The notes under the pieces: generated by a model | Seen by the model: only the letters and a program-made list of their open reading frames with translations | Told to the model about the DNA's origin: nothing | Databases searched by the model: none | From: Inia geoffrensis | Lineage: Eukaryota > Chordata > Mammalia > Artiodactyla > Iniidae | Direction: 5' to 3' | Assembly (NCBI GenBank): GCA_036417435.1 | Contig: CM070911.1 | Location: 9,672,001 to 9,736,000, forward strand | DNA length: 64,000 bases | In this document: positions 46,661 to 57,769 of the stretch, one piece after another | Numbering within the stretch: position 1 is the stretch's first letter | Layout: every line of letters begins with the position of its first letter | Program-made: the position numbers and the translations under genes

Positions 46661-47884
46661 AATTCTGTTGATTTGAGTCTTCCTTTTTTTCTTGATGAGT
46701 CTGGCTAATGGTTTATCAATTTTGCTTATCTTCTCAAAGAACCAACTTTTAGTTTTATTGATCTTTGCTATCGTTTCCTTCATTTCTTTTTCATTTATTT
46801 CTTATCTTTATGATTTCTTTCCTTCTGCTAACGTTGGGGTTTTTTGTTCTTCTTTCTCTAATTGCTTGAGGTGTAAGGTTAGATTTTTTTATTTGATGTG
46901 TTTCTTGTTTCTTGAGGTAGGATTGTATTGCTATAAACTTCCCTCTTAGAACTGCTTTTGGTGCACCCCATAGTTTTTGGGTCATCATATTTTCACTGTC
47001 ATTTGTTTCTAGGTAGTTTTTGATTTCCTCTTTGATTTCTTCAGTGATCTCTTGGCTATTAGTAGTGTATTTTTTTAGCCTCCATGTGTTTGTATTTTTT
47101 ACATATTTTTTTCCTGTAATTGATATCTAGTCTTATAGCATTGTGGTTGCAATAGATACCTGATACGATTTCAAATTTCTTAAATTTATCAAGGCTTGAT
47201 TTTTGACCCTAGATTTGATCTATCCTGGGGAATGTTTCATGAGCACTTGAGAAGAAAGTGTATTCTGCTGTTTTGGATTGAATGTCCTATAGATATCAAT
47301 TAAGTCCATTGGTCTAATGTGTCATTTAAAGCTTGTGTTTCCTTATTTATTTTCATTCTGGATGATCTGTCCATTGGTGAAAGTGGGGTGTTAAAGTCCC
47401 CTACTATTACTGTGTTACTACTGTTTTCCTCTTTTATGGCTGTTAGTATTTGCCTTATGTACTGAGGTGCTCCTATGTTGGATGCGTAAATAGTTACAAC
47501 TGTTATATCTTCTTCTTGGATTGACCCCTTAATATTATGTAGTGTCCTTTTTGTCTCTTGTAATAGTCTTTATTTTAAAGTAGATTTTGTCTGATATGAG
47601 AATTGCTACTCCAACTTTCTTTTGATTTCCATTTGCATGGAATATCTTTTTCCATCCCTTCACTTTCAGTCTGTATGTGTCCCTAGGTGTGAAGTGGGTC
47701 TCTTGTAGACAGCATATATACAGGTCTTTTTTTGTATCCATTCATCCAGTCTATGTCTTTTGGTTGGGGCATTTAATCCACTTACATTTAAGGTAGTCAT
47801 TGATATGTAAGTTCCTATTACCATTTTTTTAAATGTTTTGTGTTTGTAACTGTAGGTCTTTCCCTTCTCTTGTGTTTCCTGCAT
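46661..47884 (-). pseudogene. LINE-1 ORF2 endonuclease and N-terminal part, frameshifted
   Basis: The 5' part of the outer ORF2. The frame at 47666-47884 carries TLNVSGLNAPTKRHRLDEWIQK, the N-terminal apurinic/apyrimidinic-type endonuclease block, with the early catalytic Asn kept. The reading then shifts near the T run at about 47727-47733 into the frame 47535-47741 (YICCLQETHFTPRDTYRLKVKGWKKIFHANG, including the QETH glutamate motif). A later piece at 46791-46988 (VLRGKFIAIQSYLKKQE) precedes the reverse transcriptase. Multiple stops separate the blocks. Confidence 0.88.
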
Positions 47885-47889
47885 AGAGA

Positions 47890-48770
47890 AGTTCCTTTAG
47901 CATTTGTTGTAAAGCTGGTTTGGTGGTGCTGAATGCTGTTAGCTTTTGCTTCTCTGTAAAGGTTTTAATTTCTCCATCAAATCTGAATGAGGTCCTTGCT
48001 GGGTAAACTTGGTTGTAGGTTTTTCCCTTTCATCACTTTAGACATGTCCTCCGACACCCTTCTGGGTTGCAGTGCTTCCGCTGAAAGATCAGCTGTTAAC
48101 TTGATGGGAATTCCCTTGTATGTTATTTGTTGCTTTTCTCTTGATGCTTTTAATATTTTTTCTTTGTATTTAATTTTTGATAGTTTGATTAATATGTGTC
48201 TTGGAGTGTTTCTCCTTGGATTTTTCCTGTATGGGACTCTCTGCGCTTCCTGGACTTGACTGAATATTTCCTTTCCCATATTAGGGAAGTTTTCAACTAT
48301 AATCTCTTCAAATATTTTCTCAGTCCCTTTCTTTTTCTCTTCCTCTGGGATCTCTATAATTCAAACATTGGTGAGTTTAATGTTGTCCCAGAGGTGTCTG
48401 AGACTGTCCTCAATTCTTTTCATTCTTTTTTCTTTATTCTGATCTGCGGTAGCTATTTCCACTATTTTATCTTCCAGGTTACTTATCCATTCTTCTGCCT
48501 CAGTTATTCAACTCTTGATTCCTTCTTGAGAATTTTTAATTTCATTTACTGTGTTGTTCATCATTTGTTTGCTCTATAGTCCTCCTAAGTACTTGTTAAA
48601 CTTTTCTTGTATTTTCTCCATTCTATTTCCATCATTTTGGATCATCTCTATTGTCATTACTCTGAATTCTTTTTCAGGTAGGCTGGCTATTTCCTCTTCA
48701 TTTGTTTCATGTGGTGGGTTTTTACCTTGTTCCTTCATCTGCTGTGTGTTTCTCTGTCTTCTCATTTTGC
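47890..48770 (-). pseudogene. LINE-1 ORF1 remnant
   Basis: Two frames remain. 48574-48765 starts MRRQRNTQQMKEQGKNPPHE and leads into charged coiled-coil-type sequence. 47977-48279 contains NTPRHILIKLSKIKYKEKILKASREKQQITYKGIPIKLTADLSAEALQPRR, the RNA-recognition/C-terminal domain of ORF1p. Frameshifts and stops lie between about 48.30 and 48.57 kb. Upstream of ORF2 by less than 100 bases, as usual for LINE-1. Confidence 0.88.
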
Positions 48771-48774
48771 TTAA

Positions 48775-49955
48775 CTTACTGTGATTGGGGTCTCCTTTTC
48801 ACAGGCTGCAGGTTCGTAGTTCCCATTGTTTTTCGTGTCTGTCCCCAGTGGTGAAGGTTGGTTCAGTGGGTTGTGTAGGCTTCCTGGTGGAGGGGATTGG
48901 TGCCTGTGTTCTGATGAATGAGGTTGGGTCTCGGTTTCTGGTGGGCAGGACTATGTCCGGTGGTGTGTTTGGCGGGGTGTGTAAACTTATTATGATTTTA
49001 GGCAGCCTCTTTGCTAATGGGCAGGGTTGAGCTCCTGTCTTGCTAGTTGTTTGGCATGGGGTGTCCATTACTGGAGCTTGCTGGTCGTTGAGTGGAGCTG
49101 GCTCTTAGCATTGAGACAGAGAACTCTTTGAGAGAGCTCTCGCTGATTGATATTACAAGGGGCCAGGAGGTCTCTGGTGGACCAATGTTCTGAACTCATC
49201 TCTCCCACCTCAGAGGCTCAAGCCTGACACCCGCCCAGAGTACCAAGACCCTGTCAGCCATATGGCTCAGAAGAAAAGGGAAAAAAGAAAAAAAAAAAAA
49301 AAAAGAAAGAAAGGAAAAAAATAAAACAAAGTTATTAAAATAGAAGAGTAATTAAAAAAAAGAGAACAACGAAACCAATAAACAAATTCACCAATGATAA
49401 CAAGTGCTAAAAAACTATACTAAAAAAAAACCAGACAGAACCCTAGGACAAATGGTAAAAGCAAACCTATACAGACAAAATCACACAGAGAAGCATACAT
49501 ATATACACTCATAAAAAGAAAAAAAGAAAAAAATATATATATATAAAGGAAGAGAGCAACCAAATCAAAAAACAAATCTACCAGTGATAATAAGCTCTGA
49601 ATACTAAACTAAGATAAACATGAAACGAGAAGTAAATTAGATGCAGAAAGCAAACCCCAAGTCTACAGTTGCGCCCAAAGTCCACTGCCTCAGTTTTGGG
49701 AAGATTCATTGTTCACAGCTCCCTCCCAGAGGTGCAGGTCCTGTCCCTATTCTTTTGTCTCTGTTTTTTCTTTTTCTTTTGCCCTATCCAGGTACGTGGG
49801 GAGTTTCTTGCCTTTTGGGAAGTCTGAGGTCTCCTGCCAGCATTCAGTAGGTGTTCTGTAGGAGTTATTCCACATATAGGTGTATTTTTGATGTATTTGT
49901 GGGGAGGAAGTTGATCTCCACGTTTTACTGCTCCACCATCTTGAAGGTTGGAGTC
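48775..49955 (-). promoter_or_regulatory. LINE-1 5' leader (probable former internal promoter region)
   Basis: The minus-strand 5' end CTTCAAGATGGTGGAGCAGTAAAACG is followed by about 1.1 kb without coding sequence. It contains an A-rich/T-rich low-complexity patch (plus-strand A runs near 49.28-49.34 and 49.50-49.55 kb) and GC-richer blocks at 49.05-49.25 and 49.66-49.85 kb. Promoter activity is inferred from the family only. Confidence 0.65.
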
Positions 49956-49999
49956 TATCCTACAATTTTACATTATAATTTTTTATAATTTTTATTCCG

Positions 50000-50165
50000 T
50001 TAAATACTCTAAGAATAAAATTAGTGTAGCGTGATACAGAATCCCACTGATATAAAGTCATTTGTATCAGTTTATCATTCTATTTATTTACATATTTATT
50101 CATAAGTCTATCTAAATAGAGAAATATTTGAAATAGCATTCACCAAGGAATAATAATATATCCAT
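50000..50165. other. Unassigned AT-rich flank
   Basis: Sequence right of the LINE-1 5' end; nothing recognised. Confidence 0.4.
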
Positions 50166-50169
50166 TTTG

Positions 50170-51300
50170 GCTCTATTTCTGGGTGGCAGGATTGTGGTAA
50201 TGTTGGAGTAGATCATCAGAAGGACGTGACTGCCAGTTGACTTGTGAGCTGGACCCATGTAATTGGAGGCTCCTTAATGTTCCCACTGTCCTTGGAATGT
50301 ACATTCTGCCTGCTGCTCCTATAGCCAGAGCCATTTCAAGGATGTAGCCTTCAGACAGTAAGGTGTTGCTGAGACCATCTAGACTGAATATGTGAATGAA
50401 CTCCATTAAATCCTGTCTATAAACTTAAGATTCTGCCAGGCAAATGCGGAGATCTACTCATCTTGCAGCCACCCAAGATGAACCTTGTATGTAAGTTCCC
50501 TTGCTTACTAAACCTGCCACCTACAAATCTAGAGTGGTCTGCTTCTTTCTTTAGTCTCACCTTGCCTTCTGTGTAAGGCAGTCATTTTCAGATTTCTCCT
50601 GGGAAGCTCCTAAGATTGTTAACCAAAAATTGGTGATCCAGTCAGGAGACCTAAGGAGTGTGTCTTGGGAAAGAGGCATCCACAAAAAAATCCCAGGTTG
50701 GTCATCAACCTCTATGGGGGGAGGAGTGGCCTATATGTTAGGTGCTTGTGAACTGTCATATGAGTATGGGGACATCCCGGAAACACTAGCTACTTTAATA
50801 CATTTGTTTGAGGAACTGTACACAGCACACTGCAGCAAAAAATGGAAAAATATGGCTGCAGCAGTGGGCTGTCCTCTACTCTGGGGGGTTCTGTGGCCAT
50901 TGATGCCCAATTAAAGGTTTAAGCTCAAGTTAGAAAGTTGAAAGAAGAGATAAAGTTAGAGAAGGATGTGCAGGTGTCCACCACTCTACTAGCTTTGGTT
51001 AGCTGATTAGATGGGAGAGCAAGATAAAAAGTTGGAGACCTTAGTAGGCTGTTTTGCAAAGCTAGAAGGTCACAAGCCACCCCAAATTAAGGTCTGAGCG
51101 CTTGTGACCAAGCCTGATTGGAACACTAAGATATGGAATCTCTGGGAAATTGATGAGAAAGAAGGGAAGAATGTTGTGATTGACAGTAAAATGGACAAAG
51201 AGCCCCAAATCATCCAACTCCTAATACAAAGGAAATTTTTAAATAGTAATAACCCTAGACTTCTGATAAAAGAGAAATATATCCCAAAACTCCTATAAGA
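50170..51300 (+). repeat. Possible LTR plus gag-like relic of an endogenous retrovirus
   Basis: At 50.17-50.58 kb an LTR-like layout is visible: CATTAAATCCTGTCTATAAAC, then CTTCTTTCTTTAGTCTCACCTTGCC as a U5-like end. After it, 50.6-51.3 kb holds broken frames with a charged segment (KLKEEIKLEKDVQVSTTLLALV, about 50940-51005) that could be a gag-type coiled coil. No matching 3' LTR was found. This is a weak call by layout; an unrelated old repeat is possible. Confidence 0.35.
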
Positions 51301-51304
51301 AAAC

Positions 51305-52240
51305 TTGCTTTCTTTCTCTCTCCTTTGAAGATGTAAATCTTATGTTTTTGAAATATAAATATCCCAAGAGATAACTAATACACTGCCCATGATTGCCTGA
51401 AATTGAGAAGACAAAGAAGAGGCTTTTTAATATGCAGACTGCTATAGAAGCCCCCTTGACCAAAATCTAGTCTACAGACTCCATAAGATTACTCATCAAG
51501 TACAAATACAAATCTTAAAAGTCTTCTTTACAAACATTAGTAAAAGGTTTTAGCCATTTGAGCAAGTAACCTTAACTTGTTCCCTCTGCCAGCAACACAA
51601 CTTGGATTCAATCGTTACTTATAAACTGGTGAGTTTTGCACTGCTGTATTTGTTTCATGATGAAAATTTTGAGATGAAAATTACAGGGTGTCCATGTCTG
51701 TATGCTTACATATATCTATGGATGTATATTAAGGATATGTGATATTTTTCTACCTTCTAATGGTATTTTCAAAATTGATTTGTAAAGAGCTCTATTTAAT
51801 TGATTTATTGTATTTTGGTACAAAGTCTACTTACTCCATGCAAGGGATCACTTCTTGCTGAACAGTCTCCATTACCCAATTTTCTGGCCCTTCACCCCAA
51901 TCCTGTGTTAGTGCCTTCTCTCATGTGCTATATTTCAGCTGACCACTGCCTTTATCAAAAGGTACACCAGGGGTCTTTCTCATGTCTCTCTCCTCAGTTA
52001 GATGTTGAGGACCCAGTGAAATTGATCTCATTTATTAATTTCTACGACCCTACATGTAGCAGTGATGTTGGTGATGCCATCAATAAGACGTTAAATGAAC
52101 TGATGACATAGCTTGTCCTCTACTCTTCTAACCAGGGTTAGTGACTTAGTCTTAACCAGGGCTAGTGACTACTTCTTCTGCAAAGACAAACAGTAAATAC
52201 TTAGAACTTCTACACATGGTGTTTATTGCATAGTTTTTCT
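51305..52240. other. Unassigned stretch
   Basis: A 103-codon plus-strand frame at 51800-52111 is the longest here; it shows no motif or signal I recognise, and I treat it as chance or old repeat sequence. Confidence 0.42.
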
Positions 52241-52244
52241 GTGT

Positions 52245-52368
52245 TTTAATTTAAAAGCTTTTAACAACCTTTTGGAAGTGTACAAAATATTCTTAGCCCC
52301 AGCTTCATCAAAATCAGGCTGTGTACTACATTTGATCCATGGGCTGTAGTTTGTCAACCACTGGTCTT
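52245..52368 (+). mobile_element. hAT-type DNA transposon, right half
   Basis: AATCAGGCTGTGTACTACATTTGATCCATGGGCTGTAGTTTGTCAACCACTGG matches the right terminus of the same sort of element whose left terminus is at 9297-9420 (there TTGGCAAAC, here GTTTGTCAACC as its inverted counterpart). Non-coding and fossil. Confidence 0.55.
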
Positions 52369-52369
52369 A

Positions 52370-53065
52370 AAAAAACATAGACACAAATGAGCCATTTATA
52401 ATCCTTGCCTCAGGCACTTTTACCCTTTCCGCAGAGGTTACTCCAGACTATCAAAAACATTTTTTGGGATTGCAAACATTTAGACTTAGTCCTATGTAAT
52501 AATTTTTCCTTCATCTGATTCAGAGGTAGAATTCCTTCAATTTGCATTTCTGTTGATTGTCCCAGTCTACACATTGGCTACCTCAAATTCAAAGTAATTC
52601 AGTGGTGGATATGGGATTCTACTCTGCCACCAGTGAGTGTGATGAGTTACAAAGATGAGAATCCTGCTACTCCTACCTCCCTCTTTAAATTTGATTATTT
52701 ACAGCTATCTTGGCAATCCCTGATTTTTATGGTTCAAGTTCAAATGCTTGCATAGTAAGAGGCAAATATTCAAAGGAAGAATTCATTTTATCTCAAATTA
52801 CTGTTTTCTTTTTAGTCAGAGATGAGTGAGTAGGTAATCACCATTAAACTTTCTCTTTGATAGTGAAGAAAAAAACTGTTTTATCATTTTAATATGGAAT
52901 TGAACTTTGAAAAAATTTTTTAAAAGAATGATAAAAATCATAAAATAGTGTGATATAGTTGAAGAATACTCAGGGGGTGAAAGTAAATATTTCATTTTCT
53001 AAAAACCGAAGACAAAATACTGAGATACAGACCTCCCATATACCAGCTTTACTGTTTGCAAATCT
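52370..53065. other. Unassigned stretch
   Basis: No gene or repeat recognised. Confidence 0.45.
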
Positions 53066-53069
53066 CTGT

Positions 53070-53160
53070 GAACCCATGTCATATAATTCATTTTTACAGA
53101 TAAGAAAATTGATACTCATAATTTAGATAATTTCCAGATATCCTTTAATTCGTGGATTGG
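53070..53160 (-). repeat. Possible MIR fragment
   Basis: TATAATTCATTTTTACAGATAAGAAAATTGATACTCATAATTTAGATAATTTCC resembles the reverse MIR core. Confidence 0.38.
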
Positions 53161-53164
53161 GGAG

Positions 53165-53760
53165 TTAATATCTGTTTCCAAAATTTTTGATGTAAAGGTT
53201 ATTCCTCCAGTAAAATTCTTGGGAAGATAGTTGTAAAAGAAGATACACTGGAAGATTTGACTTTTAAAATTTGGAATTTTTAAAAAACTATATGGAACTG
53301 TCATGGTCACCTCAACTAATTTAAAGACCTATTGAATAATGGCTGAGGGAACCGTTATATCCCACTGAAATAATTAGAAATCACTAGATTATAATAACTT
53401 TACTGTGACATCATAATATTTTTTATTGTTCATAGTATGACTTCATGAATTGGTAAAAACATGAATTAAAACTGTGTGAGGGAAGTTTTCTGTCTGTGTA
53501 GGCCCCAGAACCTTATCTACAAAATGTGACACCCACCAAGTACTATAACAAATGTGTTTCTATATGGTTTTAGCTTTTCCAAAAATGTTTAATGGCTTAA
53601 AATTGACATCTAGAGAACCAAGTGCAGAACATACTTTATCAAATTTTTAAAATGATCTCTCTTAAGTCTCTTATTTCTTGGAATTTCTGAATTCTAGCTT
53701 GATGGATATTACTTTTATATTATTTTTTTCTCTTGATGTCAAACTTCTGGAAGTTTCCAG
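53165..53760. other. Unassigned stretch
   Basis: No gene or repeat recognised. Confidence 0.45.
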
Positions 53761-53764
53761 GCAG

Positions 53765-54125
53765 ATGTGTGATACTGCTATGGATTACATGTTTGTGTCC
53801 TCCCCAAATTCACATGTTGAAATCCTAATGGTCCGAGGTGGTGGTATTTGGAGGTGGGGTCTTTTGGGGGTGATTAGTCACAAGGGCAAAGCCCTCATTA
53901 ACGGGATGAGTGCTCTTACAAAAGAGGCCCCAGAACTCCCCAACTCATTCCTCCATGTGAGGATGCAATGAGACATCTTGGATCAGGAAGAAGACCCTCA
54001 CTGAACTATGCTGGCACCCTGGTCTTAGACTTCCAGCCTCTGGAATTTGAGAAATAAATTTCTATTATTTATAAGCTATCCAGTCTGGGGTGTTTTGTTA
54101 AACAGTCCAAAGGGACTAAGACAAG
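53765..54125 (+). mobile_element. MaLR LTR (MST/MLT1-like), forward
   Basis: Clear order: GATACTGCTATGGATTACATGTTTGTGTCCTCCCC, TCACATGTTGAAATCCTAATGG, GGTGGTATTTGGAGGTGGGG, AAAGAGGCCCCAGA, CATGTGAGGATGCAATGAGA, TAGACTTCCAGCCTCTGG, GAGAAATAAATTTCTATTATTTATAAGC (with AATAAA), ending AGTCCAAAGGGACTAAGACA. A nearly complete solo LTR. A 97-codon frame across it is not a gene. Confidence 0.78.
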
Positions 54126-54129
54126 TACC

Positions 54130-54515
54130 TTCATTTTCAACAAATAATTAGAAAGTAGAGTAGTGGTCATATTGATACAAACATCTTAGAGAATAGCATC
54201 TGAGTATTATTAGGCGATGTACAATTATATGGCCTTGTGAGATATTAACATGCTGATACATCTCCACTTAGAGATATTCAGCCAAATGAATTTTCATAGA
54301 TATAAACAGAGATACTCACAAATGAAAAATGTTAAATCTGTCTGCCAGGCACTCACAAGTATAACAGTGAGCAATATTACTTTGAATTGAAAGCAACAGG
54401 ATTTAAAGCTTTGCAAATTTTAACCTGTTGACAGGTATTGTTTTTGTTACCATTGTGATGCTTCTAATTTTTTCATGGAATTGCCTCAGTGGATAAAGGA
54501 GTTAATGGGTCATGT
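54130..54515. other. Unassigned stretch
   Basis: No gene or repeat recognised. Confidence 0.4.
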
Positions 54516-54527
54516 CAAACACAATAT

Positions 54528-54737
54528 ATATATATATTTTCTTTTGCAGTACGTGGGCCTCTCACTGTTGTGGCCTCTCCCATTGCGGGGCACAGGCTCC
54601 AGATGCGCAGGCTCAGCGGCCATGGCTCACAGGCCCAGCCACTCCGTGGCATGTGGGATCTTCCCGGACCGGGACACGAACCTGTGTCCTCTGCATCGGT
54701 AGGCGGACTCTCAACCACTGCGCCACCAAGGAAGCCC
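54528..54737 (-). mobile_element. CHR-2-type SINE
   Basis: Reverse orientation. CAAACACAATAT at 54516-54527 matches CAAACACAGTAT at 54738-54749 with one change. The tail has turned into a short (TA)n tract followed by TTTTCTTTTG. The B box is altered (GGTTCGTGTCCC in the SINE sense). Confidence 0.93.
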
Positions 54738-54749
54738 CAAACACAGTAT

Positions 54750-55140
54750 TTTTTTAAATCTCTAGTTATCTTTTTTAAATACGTGTTTTTGTTTTATTCT
54801 ATAGAATATTAATGATAATTTTAACATAAATCTTAATTTTTTAAAGTCATAAAATCGTTGCTTTATGAAGATCAAATTGATGCATACAGTTTCTGCCTAT
54901 GCCAACCAGCACACTTCCCCTCTGGGGATACACAAATTTGTTTATTAAGAAACAGAGGTCAGAACAATGATGACTGTGGCAGAGAAAATTCAGATGTGGC
55001 AAGCCTAGAATAATCAGAAGCTATAGTGCCACACAATCTCTCCTGGGGTTAAGGGATTAAATAGGAAGTAATTTGCAATGCAGAAAATAGCAGATGAAGA
55101 TTCAGTGCCTAAATTCTGAACCTCGGCCAAATATCTGTGA
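54750..55140. other. Unassigned stretch
   Basis: No gene or repeat recognised. Confidence 0.4.
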
Positions 55141-55145
55141 AAAGT

Positions 55146-55365
55146 TAAGATCCTACTGTACAGCACAGGAAACTATATTCAATATCCTGGGGTAAACCAT
55201 AATGGAAAAGAATATAAAAAAGAATGTATATATGTGTATAACTGAGTCACTCTGCTGTACAGCAGAAATTAACACATTGTAAATCAACTAACCTTCAATT
55301 AAAAAATAAATTTAAAAAATTAAAAAAAATAAATATGTGCAATTGAATTAAAAAAAAAAAAAAGA
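55146..55365 (+). mobile_element. 5'-truncated LINE-1, 3'-UTR only
   Basis: Contains GATCCTACTGTACAGCACAGGAAACTATATTCAATATCC, ATAACTGAGTCACTCTGCTGTACAGCAGAAATTAACACATTGTAAATCAACTA, and an A-rich tail with several TTAAAAAA units. Similar to the 3' end at 22.59-22.87 kb. Confidence 0.85.
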
Positions 55366-55369
55366 GTCT

Positions 55370-56225
55370 GAAAGATTGGAGTAAGATATCCTAGATATCA
55401 AGTGAGTCCAGGAGATAAGCCTGCAGGAGCAACACACAGAGCACAGGAAAACAGTCTCACCCAGCACAGAATCATCCCATCAGCCACCCTGGGTAACAAT
55501 TCTTGTGGAACTGAAATATGATAACAGAATGTGCGTAGTAAACCCCATGTTATCTCTCTTCCAGAGGGTGGATTTGGTCATTCCCAACAAATCCTTTTGT
55601 TGTTTTAATAAAATTCTATGTCAGAGCGACCCTGCTGTTCTTTAATAGATAACTCAGGTTTATGAATTCTACCTGAGTGGTACCCACCGTAGGCAAATGA
55701 GAAAAGTAGCACAATTCAGAAAACCATATTAACTGGGGCTTAACTCTGACTGAGTGTTACACATACCTTATTATTGCAAGATATTTTTCCTTTGAATGAC
55801 TTTTTTTTCTTTTCTGTTAAAGAAAGAATGGATCTGTATGTGGTCAATTCACTTCTCAACAATTCTTCCTCTAGTGACAGCCTGAAGTGATTTCACTTTA
55901 GGGAAAATGAGTTTTGCTGCTCTTCATAAATTGATATTGAGCTTTTTTGAACAACTGTAGCCCTAACCTGATTCACAAAAGAACCTTCTCAGATTTTCCA
56001 TTAACATGTTTATAACAATAAAGGGAGAGAAAACTGCCAAGTAAGTTGATGGCACTTGCTGAGGACTATTTTCCTCCCTTCATTTTAGCCCATTAGATTA
56101 TTTCTCACCATGACACTGCCAAGTAACCTGGTTCAGTTTGACAGTTAAGGCTTCAGATGTCTCTACCAGTAGCCTGTCTCACTTTTCAAAGGGAGGAAAG
56201 CTTCAATGCTGTGTGGCAAGAAGGA
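55370..56225. other. Unassigned stretch
   Basis: No gene or repeat recognised. Confidence 0.45.
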
Positions 56226-56229
56226 TGTC

Positions 56230-56350
56230 AGGAGAACAAGATTTTATTTTCAGCTCTGCAACTCACCAGCTTTTGTGATGCTGGGCGATTTTTCGTATGT
56301 TCTAGACTAGTTCCTAATGTGCCAAATGTGTAAAATGGACCTGTTTCCAA
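56230..56350 (+). repeat. MIR SINE fragment
   Basis: AAGATTTTATTTTCAGCTCTGCAACTCACCAGCTTTTGTGATGCTGGGCGATTTTTC, then AATGTGTAAAATGGAC follow forward MIR order. Confidence 0.55.
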
Positions 56351-56546
56351 AGAGCTTAAAGATCTCCAAAGTCCCTTTCCTTATTAAGATACAATGATGC
56401 TAATAAATGCATAACTTCTGAAACTCTATCCATTAATTTTTCTGCAGGGATTTCTCCCTGGGCAGTTTCACGTTGCTTACTTTCATTCCCCCTCAAACAA
56501 GTCAACAACTCATGAGATGCTGCATTTAAATTGGAATGGACTAAGA

Positions 56547-57459
56547 AGACATACAGATGGCCAAAAGGCACATGAAAAGATGTTCAATATCACTAATTAT
56601 TAGAGAAATGCAAATAAAAACTACTATGAGTATCACGTCACACCAGTCAAAATGGCTATCCTCAAAAAATCTACAAACAATAAATGCTGGAGAGGGTATG
56701 GAGAGAAGGGAATTCTCCTACACTGTTGGTGGGAATGTAAATTGGTACAGCCACTACGTAGAACAGTATCGAGGTTCCTTAAAAAACTAAAAATAGACCT
56801 AACATATAATCCTGCAATCCCACTCCTGGGTTTATATCCAGAGAAAAACATGGTCTGAAAGGATTCATGCACCCTAATGTTCATTGCGGCACTGTTTACA
56901 ATAGCCAAGACATGGAAGCAACCTAAGTGTCCATCAACAGAGGAATGGGTAAAGAAGATGTGGTACATATACACAATGGAATATTACTCAGCCATTAAAA
57001 AGAATGAAATAATGCCATTTGCAAGAACATGGGTGGGCCTAGAGACTGTCATACTGAGTGAAGTAAGTCAGACAGGGAAAGAGAAACATAATATGATATC
57101 ACTTATATGCAGAATCTAAAAAGAAATGATACAAATGAAATTATTTACAAAAGAGAAACACACTCACAGACTTAGAGAATGAACTTTTGGTTACCGGGGG
57201 AAGGGTGGGGGGAAAGGAAGTGTGGGAGTTTTGGATTGGCCTGTACACACTTCTCTATTTAAAATGGATAACCAACAAGGACCTACTGTATAGTACAGGG
57301 AACTCTGCTCAGTATTCTATAATAACCTAAATGGGTAAAAAATTTGAAAAAGAATTGATACATGTATATGTATAACTGAATCACTTTACTGTACACCTGA
57401 AATTATCACAACATTGTTAATCAACTATACTCCAATATAAAATAAAAAGTTTAAAAAAT
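56547..57459 (+). mobile_element. 5'-truncated LINE-1
   Basis: Starts in the ORF2 C-terminus (AGACATACAGATGGCCAAAAGGCACATG), passes the ORF2 stop near 57.12 kb and ends in the 3'-UTR at about 57.46 kb with an A/TAAAA-rich tail. ATTGGAATGGACTAAGA at 56530-56546 matches ATTGGAATGGGCTGAGA at 57460-57476 (15 of 17), the target duplication. Confidence 0.93.
56557..57119 (+). pseudogene. LINE-1 ORF2 C-terminal remnant
   Basis: Frames at 56557-56790, 56652-56858 and 56877-57119 carry the post-reverse-transcriptase region in shifting frames. Recognisable words are [20 protein letters not shown] (with a start in the middle of the domain), [24 protein letters not shown] and [27 protein letters not shown], with the stop at 57119. 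At least two frame changes separate them. Confidence 0.85.
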
Positions 57460-57479
57460 ATTGGAATGGGCTGAGACAA

Positions 57480-57765
57480 ACTTGAGAAAAATATCAACAG
57501 GTCCTTCTTTATCTCACCTCACTTTTCACTTTATCATATAGTCAAATAAAGAAGCCAACTGGTACTTTCAACACTCTCCCTGGTAACTTCCTTAGTCATA
57601 TTCATAAGCTTCTTAGGTGCACTTTCCATCTTCCACATGACGGTGGTGGGCAGTTTCACTAATCACTAATGATATTAAGGTTCCTTTTTCTCTAGCTGCT
57701 ACTAACAGTCTCCTCCAAGTTCTTTAGGTCCATACCTCTTTCTTGATCCTAAAGTCAGTGCTTTA
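57480..57765. other. Unassigned stretch
   Basis: No gene or repeat recognised. Confidence 0.4.
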
Positions 57766-57769
57766 TATT

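Larger units (their letters stand above)
42596..49955 (-). mobile_element. Near full-length LINE-1 with a nested LINE-1
   Basis: Read on the minus strand it starts CCAACCTTCAAGATGGTGGAGCAG (near 49.95 kb), runs through a leader to about 48.8 kb, ORF1 (about 48.77-47.9 kb), ORF2 (47.88-42.98 kb, interrupted) and a 3'-UTR ending at a T run near 42.60-42.61 kb. Without the nested insertion it is about 6.3 kb. Flanks TATCCTATAAT (42585-42595) and TATCCTACAAT (49956-49966) are a candidate duplication with one change, but the left copy is a few bases from the tail. ORF1 and ORF2 are frameshifted, so it is dead though well preserved. Confidence 0.92.

Noticed and set aside
48800..49250. GC-richer block as a CpG island or gene promoter
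   Set aside because: It lies in the LINE-1 leader, contains few CpG dinucleotides and is explained by the element.
51800..52111. 103-codon plus-strand frame
   Set aside because: No recognisable domain or conserved feature; likely chance or an old repeat.
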